From: Rotaria socialis
Lineage: Eukaryota > Rotifera > Eurotatoria > Philodinida > Philodinidae
Assembly (NCBI GenBank): GCA_905331475.1
Contig: CAJNYU010003536.1
Span: forward strand, 2,206 to 66,205
Direction of reading: 5' to 3'
DNA length: 64,000 nt
The position numbers and the translations under genes were made by a program. The notes below the pieces were generated by a model that saw only the letters and a list, made by a program, of their open reading frames with translations, did no database searches and was not told the origin of the DNA. Shown in pieces: positions 34,782 to 45,966 of this stretch (position 1 is the first letter of the stretch; each line of letters opens with the position of its first letter).

Positions 34782-35549
34782 ACGCATTATTCCAAGATAC
34801 TCGTTTTCTACTTGCCAGCGCTGCTTTCGTAAAATTTTTCATTCTCGAACAATCACTTTTACTTTCTCCGTTATTAACAGCTTTGTTGCGTTTTCGAAAT
34901 CAGTGTAGATAGATGAACTTTTATATTGCAGATGTAAGTAAATATTATGTGGCTACACACACACACAGTATTATATGAGCTGAGATAATCTCTATATTTT
35001 AATGAGAGAAAAATAATGTCGTTTATAGGTTCTACAAGCATAATCAAGGAACGACTCTTTTTTTTATTTATTCGAATATCATCTTAAAAGTGTTGATATT
35101 TCCTTTCAACAGTTCCCATATCAGTTCATTTAGATATAAGTTATCATTAAAGAAATAAAAAATATTTTTTGCTGAATTCTTACACTTTCTGCTTTCAGCA
35201 AGTGAAATTGAGAGTGAAATTAGTTTATAAATCTTTGATTTACTTGATTCTCAATGACAAGAAACACATTATCCGCCAAGATCTTAAACGTAGACACTAA
35301 TCAAGAGAAGGCCCGCCACACTTACCTAAGATATATTCTCAGTAAATGATTATGGTTATTCATGTACAAGTATAATCTATGCGCAACGTTCCTCTAGTTT
35401 GTTAGGGAACAGTCTTGCATTCAGAGAATTACTCTTAGATAATGAAAGTATCTAAATTTTTATGATTTTAATTCAATATTTTTCTTGAAGTTTTCTATGA
35501 TAGGGTCTAGTATATTATCGTGTTCAGTATTTCATGAACATTTCTATTT
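34782..35549. other. Interior of the inverted-arm structure, no gene seen
   Basis: AT-rich, including an (AC)n tract near 34957-34968. No transposase or other protein frame found. Confidence 0.35.
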
Positions 35550-36609
35550 TGTGGAACTCATATATTCTCGAAGAAAATGGTGAGTGTAAGTTTAAAAGCG
35601 AGATTTTTGCGCCTCCCCGAGCAGTCATCCTATTCCGCAATGTTGAACATTTCGGAACCAGTTCCACTCCCGGAATCAGTTCCGTCGATTCTGGAATTAG
35701 TTCCTCCGATTTCGGAATTAGTTCGTCCGATTCCCGGAATTCGGTGAAAGCGGAGTCGCTGGGAATTCGTAGTAATTCCGGAATTACAACTTGTGTAAAT
35801 ATTTCAGCTTGTCTTACCCATTTCGAGATGATCCGATTCCGATCCGGAATTCCAGAATTAGGTCAATACGGAATAGCTGGGAATTAGACGGAATTCCGTG
35901 TAATTCCGTTCAATTCCTATTCGACCTAATTCCCGAAATTCCGTGCCGGAATTGCATGGTGTGGGTATAAATGTGGGTGTTGCCATAAGTGTGGGTGTGG
36001 ATGTTAGTGTGGGTGCACTGAATTCCGTAACCGTTGGGAATTAGGCGGAATTCGTATGAATTCCGTGTAATTCCGGAATTGAATCGGAAGTGATAAACGG
36101 AATTAAATGGAATTGATCGGCAGTGATTCCGGGAATTGTGTTGGAAGTGACAGGCGGAATTTCGGGAGTTAGATGAAATTGTTTCCGTGAGCGGAACTGG
36201 TTCCGGAATGTTCAACATTGTGGAATAGGATGCATTCTCGGCTCCCCACCCCCTCCCCATTACAGACATTAATTAGTTTAAAATTGTGCTAATTATTAGC
36301 TTGGCTAATTAGGCTGCTATTTTTTCTCTTTTTAGTTACAGACTACACGAAAAAGCTATACTTGCCCATTACAGACCATAGTAACCAGCTTATGGTACCA
36401 TTACAGACCATAGAAACTAGTATCTGTCATTGTTAAATATACTAGCTAACAATTAATACTCGATTACAAATATAAGAAAATAGGCAATGACCTAATTATA
36501 GGTTTTGGAAATCAGGATAGATTTTTCAGATGAACTATTTTGAATTATTTTAGTAAGCCGAAGGGATATATGTGAGTTCCACATTTTAGCCCCAAAGGGG
36601 CTGCGCTAA
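35550..36609. mobile_element. Helentron-like non-autonomous element, copy 2
   Basis: Same ends as the copy at 9455..9710: left TGTGGAACTCATATATTC with shared downstream sequence (CGAAGAAAATGGTGAGTG and on). On the right, ATATATGTGAGTTCCACA (36566-36583) is followed by a perfect hairpin AGCCCC-AAA-GGGGCT (36588-36602) and CTAA (36606-36609), then AAGCTTTTTT. It is 1,060 bp against 256 bp in copy 1, mostly because another element (35627..36231) sits inside. It carries no Rep/helicase frame. Confidence 0.62.
35627..36231. repeat. Inverted-repeat insertion rich in GGAATTCC motifs
   Basis: About 40-bp terminal inverted repeats (CATCCTATTCCGCAATGTTG... against ...CAACATTGTGGAATAGGATG) inside the Helentron-like copy. 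The interior is built of repeated GGAATTAGTTCC, GGAATTCCG and GTGTAATTCCG words. It also contains degenerate TGTGGG/TGTGGGTG tracts at 35959-36014, resembling the telomere-type repeat reported for bdelloids. The apparent open frames on both strands come from this repetition and are not genes. Confidence 0.6.
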
Positions 36610-37693
36610 CAAGCTTTTTTTCCCTATTTCCTGTCGCTCACTCTCATTATAATTATGCGTGAGAATGAAAGTGAAAGACATGCGTTCCTTTTTGCTTTAT
36701 TCGTTTTCTTCTTTGTACGTTTGTTTGGTTATTTCCAACAAAGTTAATCACATCTGACTTAAAACTTTTATTTATTTCGCTTCAAATAACATGTAACATG
36801 ACCCGTTTCTGTGAAGGAAAAATGATGCAACATTACGAATTTCACATAGCTCATCATTAGTAATCTTTGCGTCATAAAATTAGTAATATCACGTGATAAA
36901 TAATGAGAATGTTATCAGAATGTGAATACATTATTATTTAATAGCTGGCATCGTGTGTGTAAGAGGAATATGTGTGGTGTCAAAATTTATGTTGATAAGC
37001 CACTTGAAAGATAATGCTAAATCAATACACTATTTTTTCATTGCTTAAGAACTAATTTTAAACGAGATAAAAGCGAAGGAATGAAAACAAATTCACTATT
37101 GGAGACATCAGGTAAGAATTGTTGAAAATACAGTGGGTTTTTCATTTTGAATAAAGTGAAAGGAACTGAGTGGTAGAAAATGACAAGTGGATTTTAACAC
37201 TGGTTTTCTGTGATTTCCAGTAAGCCATCGTTTGATAACTAAGACTTGAAAGCACACAACATTAATGAAATTTTGAAAACTGTAGGTCATATGTATGGTA
37301 GGAAAATTATCAAGAAATCAAGTTTGAAAAAATAAATGAACAGAGATTATGTGAAAAGATTTTTCACTCTGTTTCTAAATATCTCACAAATTATGTTAAT
37401 TTGGCACTGCATTTACAGTTACTTTCAAACATCTCAGGAAATCTGAAAGAGTGGCTAAATTTATGACATTTAAGCTTGAAAAATGAACTCGGGTATCCTT
37501 ATAATTTGTGTTAGATCTTTTTTTTTTATGTTACACGACAGGTCTTCGCGTGGGATGCAGCAGCCTCATCCCATCCTACGGGAAATCCTATTACGCGATC
37601 ATGACCATTTTTCTCCGCTAGGATATCACAACAAATGTTTTTCTTTCAGTATACTAATTTCGTACCACACATTACATTTGGAATTACAGAAAT
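36610..37693. other. Interior of the inverted-arm structure, no gene seen
   Basis: AT-rich sequence between the Helentron-like copy and the small secreted-protein gene; nothing else supported. Confidence 0.35.
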
Positions 37694-38155
37694 ATGACGT
37701 ACATCAATTCGTTCATTTTTTCAATCATTTTTTTCCTAAGTGAGTTCTTTTCACACTTGTGTTTCCCGACTCATGAATTACGAAATTTCTTCAAGGTTAT
37801 CATAGATATTTGAGTAATAGTGTACAATTACCTCACGTATGTTACATGTTTGGTGATCGTCACTTAATACCATTCCCTAAACGGGCTGCTGGAAATCATG
37901 GGCAATACCATTGCCAGCAAGAAGGGGAGCAAATCCTGATATCTAATAAATATGTTCGTGGAACAATCAACGTTAGCAAGATTCCATCCTGGAATGAGCA
38001 TGTAATATTTTTATTTGCAATCTCGACCGAGAACACGATTAAATGTTCTTTATTCGTTCTAGTTTCGATTCGAATTCTATGCTGGAACTGGAGAAATAAT
38101 TTGCTCCGTCACTTCACAAAACTGTCATTGTGGCGACTTAACTAAGCGTATGTAG
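37694..38155 (+). CDS. Small secreted Cys-containing protein (114 aa)
   Basis: Three exons join in frame: 37694..37739, 37796..38001, 38063..38155 (introns 56 and 61 nt with good GT..AG sites). The first exon supplies a signal peptide (MTYINSFIFSIIFFLS). The mature part is about 98 residues with five cysteines, including a C-terminal cluster (FYAGTGEIICSVTSQNCHCG). I recognise no family. The stop codon lies 3 bp from the start of the right inverted arm, so the gene sits at the inner edge of the putative composite element, and it is intact. Splice sites, phase and signal peptide together make it more than a chance frame. Confidence 0.6.
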
Positions 38156-38157
38156 CA

Positions 38158-38572
38158 CGAGTAGCTGCCTAATTCGAGTTCGAATATAAATGGAGAAAAG
38201 AAAAAGTTACTCTAAAACTAAATCTATTCCTAAATTTAGTTTTAGTTTAACTTTTCGATATATGCGATATATGAATACATATATACTCTTCACCCGCACC
38301 CACATTTGAGCACTCATCCATGGTATTCATCATCCACAACCACATTTAAAGTGCGCTGGGCACCCCTGCACCCTTTCCAGGCACCCCTCCTACCTGTCCC
38401 CTCAATCGCACCGCCACCCACAGTTACCCCTTAGTCACCCTCAACCCACACTCACTCCATCTTAAACTAAATATAAAACTAAAACTAAATCTATTTCTAT
38501 CACTTATTTTCGAATTGATACCATACAGTTGGGTGTCCATTTATATTCGAATTCGAACTAGGCATCTCATGA
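38158..38572. repeat. Right long inverted arm (415 bp)
   Basis: The reverse complement matches 33455..33572 plus 34674..34781. It begins CGAGTAGCTGCC and ends GGCATCTCATGA. It contains the palindrome AAACTAAATCTATTCCTAAATTTAGTTTT and a C-rich block (CACCCGCACCCACATTTG; CACCCACAGTTACCCC) resembling degenerate telomere-type repeat. About 180 bp of that block are absent from the left arm. Confidence 0.78.
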
Positions 38573-39030
38573 TATCGCCAGCTAATTCTCGTAGAAAGTG
38601 ATAATGTGAATTTTACTCAAATAAGAAGAAAATATGATATTTCATAAGAGGTACAATGATTTTTCGTTGTCAACTGAATAGACTCTTCTGCGTTTTAAAT
38701 CAGTCGGATTTATCTTGACGAAATGAGAATTTTGTCTTAAAATCCAAAGGTTTCATATATTGTAGAAAAAAAAAATTATAACGCTTTTGTAATTGAATAG
38801 AATTTCTGACAGAATTTATTTGAATACCACGACAGAAATCTTTTTTTTCCATTCGGATAAAATTTTTCATTATTGTATTTCACTTTTCATGTTTATTTAC
38901 TAAAAGATTTATTAATGACGCATATATGCAGTTAGCTATGAAATATTGTAGATTTTTCTTAATGCAACAGATTTCCATACAGTGTTCTAACATGTACTAT
39001 GTTGTCGTATTGCTTTATCGTTCTCTACAG
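38573..39030. other. Intergenic or 5' region of the next gene
   Basis: I could not find the first exon of the following gene here; no other feature is supported. Confidence 0.3.
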
Positions 39031-39697
39031 GTATTCTTATTATTCGTTCACTCACATCAATCGATATTTATTATCGATATTTGCCAACCCACGATCTTCG
39101 AATTGCAATAACGATATATGTGAGTAATATTTTGTCGACTTGACCATTTTTACTATTAAATACTTGTTAGAACATCGGTGAAGGCAAGGTTGTTCATGAT
39201 ATTCAGATCATGCAACATCGTTCTTTGATACGCCGTTCTTCTGGTTTATGCGTGGCATTTAATCAAACTTGTCATCTAGAAAGCAATATACGTGGTAGTC
39301 GATCACGAGCTTCTACAGCTACAGTAGCGGCATATGTGTGCTCTATGTTTCTGAAGGAAGCATACAATAAGATCAAGGAACTTGCTATTCCTGTTTCACA
39401 AAACTATGTGAGCCATGCTAAAGTCGCTTGTATCAAGGACCTAAATATGCACCATAATAAAAAAGTGAATAATTCTTAATAAGCGATGAATACTTTCATT
39501 TCTATGTTTTCTTTTTATAGTTCGCTAAGAGTTTGATCATTCTTTTACTTCGCGATGGTCTTTACAGAAAGACGATGAACAATAACCTATGCAAAAAACA
39601 AACCTTACAGATATTACAAGCTATCGAGCAAGCCACTGTACTTGCAAATCAACAAGCAATGACTCTTATCACAAATACTACAACGTATCTGAACTGA
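39031..39697 (+). CDS. Spliced gene of unknown function, 5' end unresolved
   Basis: Exons 39031..39119, 39171..39464 and 39521..39697 join in one frame (introns 51 and 56 nt). They give about 186 residues to a TGA; an AATAAA overlaps the stop region. A branch-point-like TTCTAAC and a pyrimidine tract precede the first exon. The product reads LTSIDIYYRYLPTHDLRIAI early on, then a basic stretch (HRSLIRRSSG), an Ala/Ser-rich helix and a Gln/Leu/Thr-rich C-terminus. No family recognised. The first exon needs one base from an upstream exon (phase 1) that I could not locate. Confidence 0.55.
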
Positions 39698-39702
39698 ATA
39701 AA
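39697..39702 (+). promoter_or_regulatory. AATAAA polyadenylation signal
   Basis: Canonical hexamer overlapping the last base of the TGA stop of the preceding gene. Confidence 0.4.
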
Positions 39703-40735
39703 TACTATTTTATAATTAAAAACTTGAATTTTAATTTTGTGCACTTTTTATATTAATTCAGATGACTTTTTTTATATTAATTCAGATCGCTTTTTTTTAT
39801 AGTACCTCATGTCACGAAAATTGCTGTCATTTTCGTGATATGGGAAACTTACGTTGTTGATGAATAATATCTTTAATCGAAATAAAAATTTCCTGAGACA
39901 TTAATTTTCATTAGGCATTATAATTAAATGTTCAAAAAATAATTCTGGATTTTTTCTTCAGATGCAAACAACTATGATAAGTAATGAATTAGTAATTTTG
40001 ACTGACTTCTTCTTATTTAAAATATTCAGAGATAAAAAAAGACAGATATGAATAATGTTATCTATAGATACCAATGACAATAGCTGCTGAATCTTACGGT
40101 TATGCTCAATATGAACTTTTATTTATTGAACAACTAGAAATCCTTTTTAAGGCTTCAAATTGTCGCAATATCTGATTCAGCCATATTCTATAATAATATT
40201 ATCTTCATCAGTCCTTAGAACAATCTCGCATTTATATTAGGGATAATATCAATCCACATATCAAGGCTGATGATATTTGGTTGAGATTCATGATATTATT
40301 AGGCTTCTTTTTCTTTTTCACATAGTTTCAATGTATGATTGTTTATTCATAGCATGAAAATGGGACTACTTCTGATTTTCACTGGGGCATTGAAATGAAT
40401 ATAGACATACGAATAGCAGAAGTGAATAAATAAAGTGTATAGTGGAAAGCTTGATTGTATTTATTCGACAAAATCTTGACTAGCGAGACAATGTGCTATA
40501 TAGCATGAACAGCAATATATGATATAGATATACAGTACTGAAAATTGTTATCTGGTTTATGTTAAGTCACATTTTCCATAACGAGTATCGAACAGTAATC
40601 CACTTTTCTATTCACTGAGTGATACCAAAAGCCATTTGAATCAGGTGTTATTCAATTCTTTTAAAACTCTTTCAAAGTGAATATCGAAAGTCCGGATGCT
40701 AAAATAACAATCTGAGCATAGTGAGAATTTCTCTT
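39703..40735. other. Intergenic, nothing recognised
   Basis: AT-rich; a short direct repeat TTTTTATATTAATTCAGAT occurs twice at 39746-39787. No gene supported. Confidence 0.4.
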
Positions 40736-42670
40736 TTACAAGCAATTAATAATTACCCAATCACATGGTTCTTCAACGCTTTCTTCTCGCTTATGTTCGA
40801 CGAGTGATAGGTGATTTCGACGATTATTTTCTTTCTTCAAGCAAGCTCGTTGAATGTATGTGACAATTAAAGCAACCGATACTGCTCCACCACTGATTAT
40901 GTGCCCTCGTTGCATTATGGATGTGTTGGCATCGCGATAGAACTAAAACATGTTAAAATCTGAATTATTTTCAAATAGTATGATTCTTTGTTAGAATGAG
41001 TTCATTTCCTCTATCAGTTAAGTAAGTAAGTCACGTTAAAGCAACCCGAAAACATTTTGAGTCCGTTTTCTTAGATAAGAATCTATAAAATAGTACTATC
41101 GCGTACCTCTGTCACAACAATGCCTCCAAGCTGAGAAATACTGATGAAGCAACCGATTGCCACTGCTCGTTTCACATGACCACCCACATTATTTGTTGAC
41201 CAAGCTAGTAGTATGGGTGATGCTCCACATAGGCCAAATACAGCCATGCAGAGTCCCACATATGCTGCTGCAGAGCTTATTTCTGACAAACTTGCAAGGA
41301 AGACGTAACCAAACAAAGCAACGAACAGAAAAACAGTTATGTGGAATCCATGTTCGTAGCAACGAAATGCAGAATAGCTACCCGAAAAACAGCTCACAAT
41401 GGCAATGATATATAGACCAATCATATATAATTCTATAGGCGAGTTTGTAAAGCTGAAGCTATTTAACAAAGGTGGAATAATCACCGGGAAACATCTGAGA
41501 ATACCCAGACTTCCAAGGTAAATCGCACAATAACGGTATATTTTCAAATCAATAAATACGTAACGCACTTGATGCCAGGAAAAACAATTATTTGATTCTG
41601 GTTCATTGTTAGCCATATACACATCAGTGAGAAGAATTTCTGTGAGGAAGTCTTTTTCAACATTGCTCAACCCTAAATATTTGCTTAAATATTCATGTTA
41701 TTCTCCAATTTCACACTAATACGTACACTGAACAGTTTCGGGTACTGTGCCAAAACAAAAATAATTAACAATACCGAATGGAATAATCGGTAATCCGTTA
41801 AGTAAAGCGAGCCATTGCCAATTTTTTAAACTTGTAACTGTATCCATTTTATTGATAATATAGAACTGAAATACATAACCAATGTCAGTCTATTATCATT
41901 CTAGCATGATTTGCATACTCACCAAAAATTCTTCAAAAGCACCGAAAATATAAGAAGCTCCGAGAAATATAGCAAGTCTCATGATCTGATCTCTTCTTCT
42001 ATACCAAAGCGATATGTAAATCATGATACAAGCAAAATTACCCGACTCGATTACACCCTTCAATAATAATCTCACGTCGATACATCCTTGTATATCATTA
42101 TGCTAATATAGACTTACAAGAACACAACGCAAAGCAATTAGTTGTTTGCCATTAACCACAAAAGCAGTGCTACAAGTGAAGATACCCCAAAGAATCATAC
42201 ACAATACCATATACCGTGTTAGGCCAATATAACGCGGGAGTATTGTACTTGGTACCGCAAAGATCAACTGAAGCACAAATACGAAAATAAAGTTCCAATC
42301 AAAATGAGTATGTTCCTATTCAGCTAAGCTCAACCGTGCTTTATCTATTGACTATTTGTTAAGATTTATTAATTATCATAATGTTTCAGCACAACTACAC
42401 TCGCCCAATCCATTCTCACATGTTCATGCTGCTCATGAATGTGATTAGGATATATGCTTCCGATAGAAAAATACAAAAGGTTTAGACGAAGTAAAATAAT
42501 CATGGCAATCAGGATCCGTAGTTTAATGAAGCTATCAAAACGTTTATATTTCCCTAAAAATCCCGACTAAAATTTGTTATAAGTGTCTATTAGAGCTATA
42601 CTTACATAGCCTACATAATATGCCGATACTGAAAAAACCGTCTTCTTCTGGCGATAAATTGAGATCACTT
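40736..42670 (-). CDS. MFS anion:cation symporter-like transporter (DAL5/TNA1 type), frame-broken
   Basis: Minus-strand exons: 42606..42670, 42118..42267, 41923..42057, 41729..41865, 41107..41672, 40736..40942, about 420 residues; the extreme N-terminus is not found. Family pattern: DLNLSPEEDG, SAYYVGY then VPSTILPRYIG, NGKQLIALRCVLG then VIESGNFACIM and SLWYRRRDQ, WQWLALLNGLPIIPFGI, TVPETVQ, AWSTNNVGGHVKRAVAIG, and a tail after RDANTSIMQRGH. This is the ACS layout (fungal nicotinate, allantoate and pantothenate permeases). Two frame problems are visible: one T too many in a run of six (42637-42642, the exon coding EEDGFF), and a one-base phase clash at the 41729/41672 junction. It is either recently inactivated or mis-assembled. 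Acquisition from fungi or bacteria is inferred from the family. Confidence 0.72.
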
Positions 42671-43035
42671 CTAAAACGAGTCAGTCGTATAAAACCTAAA
42701 TGAAACTTAGATACTATAGACAAGTCGATTATTAATGTAGTGGTAGTAGACCCATTGTATAATGAGAACCAAACATGAATAGTTTGAGAATTGTTATATA
42801 AGGTATAATACGAATGTCGATTTTTCGGATGAGTCGAGATGTAGCTTTTTTCAAGTTTGCCACAGTATAATTCTGCGTAATCGTCGTCATCTATTTGATA
42901 TAAAGGTGAATACTTATTTACTTCACTGTATTTATTAGTGTACAAGATCAACTTTTCATGTCTTTTCACTACCTTTTTTGTGAAATTTCAAGTCACTTTT
43001 TAACGTAACAAGTGACTTTTATTAGGCAAAAACAG
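42671..43035. other. Unresolved upstream region of the transporter
   Basis: An open minus-strand stretch (42577..42969) overlaps the first transporter exon and extends beyond it. Its upstream part (for example PLYQIDDDDYAELYCGKLEK) does not match the transporter N-terminus expected here. No confident gene. Confidence 0.25.
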
Positions 43036-43254
43036 CAGTGTCCAAGTTCACAAGAGTCGGGAACTCGTTGGGAATTGGGGACTCAAAAATGAATGAACAG
43101 GAATAAGCGATGATAAACCAAAGCATAGCAACCTTATGAGGGGTTCCAAGGAACTCAGGGACTCTAAGGAATGCTGGGATTCGAATGAACTCTGAGAAGC
43201 CCGGAATTCCAAGGAACTATGGGATTCCATGGAACTTTGGAAAACCAGGGAGGT
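43036..43254. repeat. GGAACTC minisatellite-type element, short copy
   Basis: Begins CAGTGTCCAAGTTCACAAGAG and shares about 110 bp with the start of 47027..47653, including GATGATAAACCAAAGCATAGC. Repeats of a GGAACTCTGGGA-type word follow. It appears to be a truncated member of the same family. Confidence 0.65.
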
Positions 43255-44460
43255 CACAAATATGAGAAAAATAAGAGTCTAGTCTCAATTCGCTCGGGTT
43301 GGACCATCAGTATATTGAGTACTATACTTAATTGGCATGAAATCTAATCGCGATAATGGACATAATTGAGTGAAGGCATATCCATTGACATAATAGATAT
43401 ATGAGATACGGTGGAGAAATGCGCAAATTTTCTGTTCGCTTTAGAATGAGTTGCGATATTTTACAGTGATTGTTTATTATGCTTTGATAAATTTATACGT
43501 TGAAGAAAAGTGGAATTTGGGAACTTCGGATCGTTCGACTTCGGCGATAGTGGGATATAGGAGAATCATGATTGATGGTATCATTCAGTTTTTAAGCGAC
43601 GAAAATATTCTACCTATGAAATATTTCTGGGTGCTTATATGGGTAGATAAATAGGTAAATCAGGTTATCTATCTATCCAGACAGCAATTGAGAGCGGACA
43701 CTATCTAAATATACATTTGTTTGTTTAGCTATTCCTCTAATGGTGTTGCAACTGTTGATAATATTCACATTTACAGAGAAACAGACAAATCTAGTTATGA
43801 CAGTCGGTGTCGCGACAGGATTGACAGCCTCAGCGGGATTCATAATAGAACAAATTGACAGGGACGTTTAATTTGCCGTATTCAAGTCTGGTACCCATGT
43901 AGTTGAGGCAAAAATCAATTTGGTGGAAACTTGTGAAACCTATTGAATCGGTTGGCGATAATCAGAGAAAGGCGCGAGGAATTTCTTGTAGTGGAAAGTT
44001 GTCAAGTATGCGTAAAATGATGTTATTATTGTTGTGTCAAAGATATGACTGCTCTATAGCACACCAAGTTGGGTGTGGATGAATCAGTTAGAATAGCAAC
44101 ACCCACACCCTTGGCCATGTCTCTTTGCGCATGATATTTTTATATTACGTCAATAACTACTTGTTCTTTTTCTCTACAGGATAATTTGCACAGGTAGAAG
44201 TATTTTATTGTATGAGTTTCCAATGTCAATAAAGAACCATGGGGATCAGAGGTACTAGAGTCATATAAAAGAATATTCTTTCCGCCAATTATGCCATATA
44301 TAGGGGAGTTTCTGCGCATGAAATTATGTAAATATTTTTGTTGGAAGAAATCTTTTTTCCTACTGTATAAAAAATAAGTTGGTCTGCTTCGATCGTCCTT
44401 TGTGAGTTTGTGTGCGCTTTAGAAACGATAAGTCTTCTACTCATACATATTACCTGAGGA
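43255..44460. other. Intergenic upstream of the WWE-ART gene
   Basis: No exon supported. Telomere-like words (TTGGGTGTGGATG at 44069; ACACCCACACCC at 44100) occur as a short inverted pair. Confidence 0.35.
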
Positions 44461-45687
44461 ATGAAGAAATTATCGAACTTCGTTATGAAGTTTCGAGAAA
44501 AAGGACAAGCCTCTTGTGCCCATACGAGTATCGATTCAAAATCAGCAATAAATTTGACTTCGGCACCATCATTTATTTGGATGTATCAGTCGAATATCGA
44601 TCCATGGAATGATAATCAGGATACTGAATGGACCCCATGATCAGATGATATGTCAGTAGCTATAGAAAATGCTTTCAATGCTGGTGCTGAACATATATTC
44701 GTTGATGATTATTATCAGATAGATTTAAAAAAATTAGTCCAAATCAATATGGACGATGTGCATCTACAGCGGCGCGTTCGACGGCAAAATCGTTTTTCAC
44801 AAATGGATGGCACCGAAGACAATGAAAATAAATTTGGACTTCATGAGAGATTAACCTTTCCCGTAGACACGGCTCCGAGGTATAGTACAACAATAGATAC
44901 GTTGCATCGTGGTTCGCCATTCATTCGAGATTGGATATTGACATTTACTCATGGTAACTTTGTTGTCACTTTTGATTGCATCTTTCCAGTTCTAGTGGAA
45001 GGTTTAAAGTATGAAGGTGAAACAAACGATGAACCAAAATCTAGTATCGATATTTTAGTCAAAGAGTTGAATGATGTTCAAGAGAAGTCCTCTAAAAAGA
45101 AAGAACACGAACGTATTCAAATGTTAGAAGATATTTGTGCCAAACTATATACAAAAAACTTCTATGTCTACAGAATTATCAATACAGCTTTACGTGATAA
45201 TAATTTACAGAAATTGCACACCCTAGGTCCCTATTGTTATCTTCTATATAACTGTATTGGTCGTGCTAATAAAAATGATTTTTCTGGTCGTCCATTTTTT
45301 TGGCAGAAATTTCATTCAAAAGAGCCATCATGCACGATCGTCTATCGTGGAGATTATATTACTAATGAAAGAATAGAAGAATATAGTCAAGCAGCTGGGA
45401 ACAAGAAAAAATATTTTAAATGGCTTCAATTTGTTTCTACTTCAAAATGCCGCGATGTAGCTGATAGCTTTGGGCAGAATGTTACGTATGTGATTGAACT
45501 TCGACGGCGCTCGTCTGACGATCAATTTACATTCTTAAACAAAAACACATATTTTCTTACTGAAGAAGAAATTCTTTTGCGACCTGGAACGCGATTCCGA
45601 GTAACTGCTGTGAAACATGACGATCTAAGTAGAAGAGCGTTGATTCATATTAAAATTCTTCCATCATATGTATCATACCTGCGATAA
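44461..45687 (+). pseudogene. WWE domain + NAD-arginine ADP-ribosyltransferase with one in-frame TGA
   Basis: From ATG 44461 the frame stays open to the stop at 45687 except for a single TGA at 44638-44640 (codon 60). Reading across it gives a WWE domain (WMYQSNIDPW, EWTP[stop]SDDMSVAIENAF, YYQIDLKKLVQIN, RRVRRQ). The TGA falls where WWE domains have the Tyr of W.PY. Residues about 200-400 form an R-S-E type ART domain: Arg in TIVYRGDY, STS in LQFVSTSKC, and ExE in FLTEEEILLRPGTRF. Such enzymes move ADP-ribose from NAD onto arginine; WWE usually binds poly-ADP-ribose or partners. The downstream ATG at 44650 could give a 345-residue protein without the first half of WWE. It could be a nonsense allele, a new pseudogene, or a truncated active enzyme. 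Confidence 0.8.
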
Positions 45688-45966
45688 ACCGTCGATGTTA
45701 CTTTGAAATACTTCTTTCGTATGCTGATAGAATTAATAGTAGTGAAAATCGAAATCACATAATTTCCCATATTGTATGCATGGAGAAAAGAGCTAAAATG
45801 AAACATACTGTGAATGAACAATTAAGTACCAGTTTTTACTTCTCTTTCCTCACTACAAGCCCTGGATCACGATGTTATGTATTCTTTTCTCTCACATTAT
45901 TAAACTCAGTTATCAGCGAGACAGCAACGTTATGATATGACAACAGAATGGAACAAAATGATAATA
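45688..45966. other. Intergenic, nothing recognised
   Basis: Short spacer after the ART gene; no feature supported. Confidence 0.35.

Noticed and set aside
35534..36269. Open frames of 117 and 119 codons on opposite strands
   Set aside because: They lie inside the Helentron-like copy and its nested GGAATTCC-word insertion and consist of repeat words.
37483..37743. 86-codon frame ahead of the secreted-protein gene
   Set aside because: Its phase does not fit the following exon, whereas the overlapping short exon at 37694..37739 in another frame gives a signal peptide and joins perfectly.
42380..42568. Possible exon reading SGFLGKYKRFDSFIKLR onward in the transporter region
   Set aside because: It lies within the intron between YYVGY and VPSTILPRY, which join directly as the family requires; the stretch does not fit the transporter.
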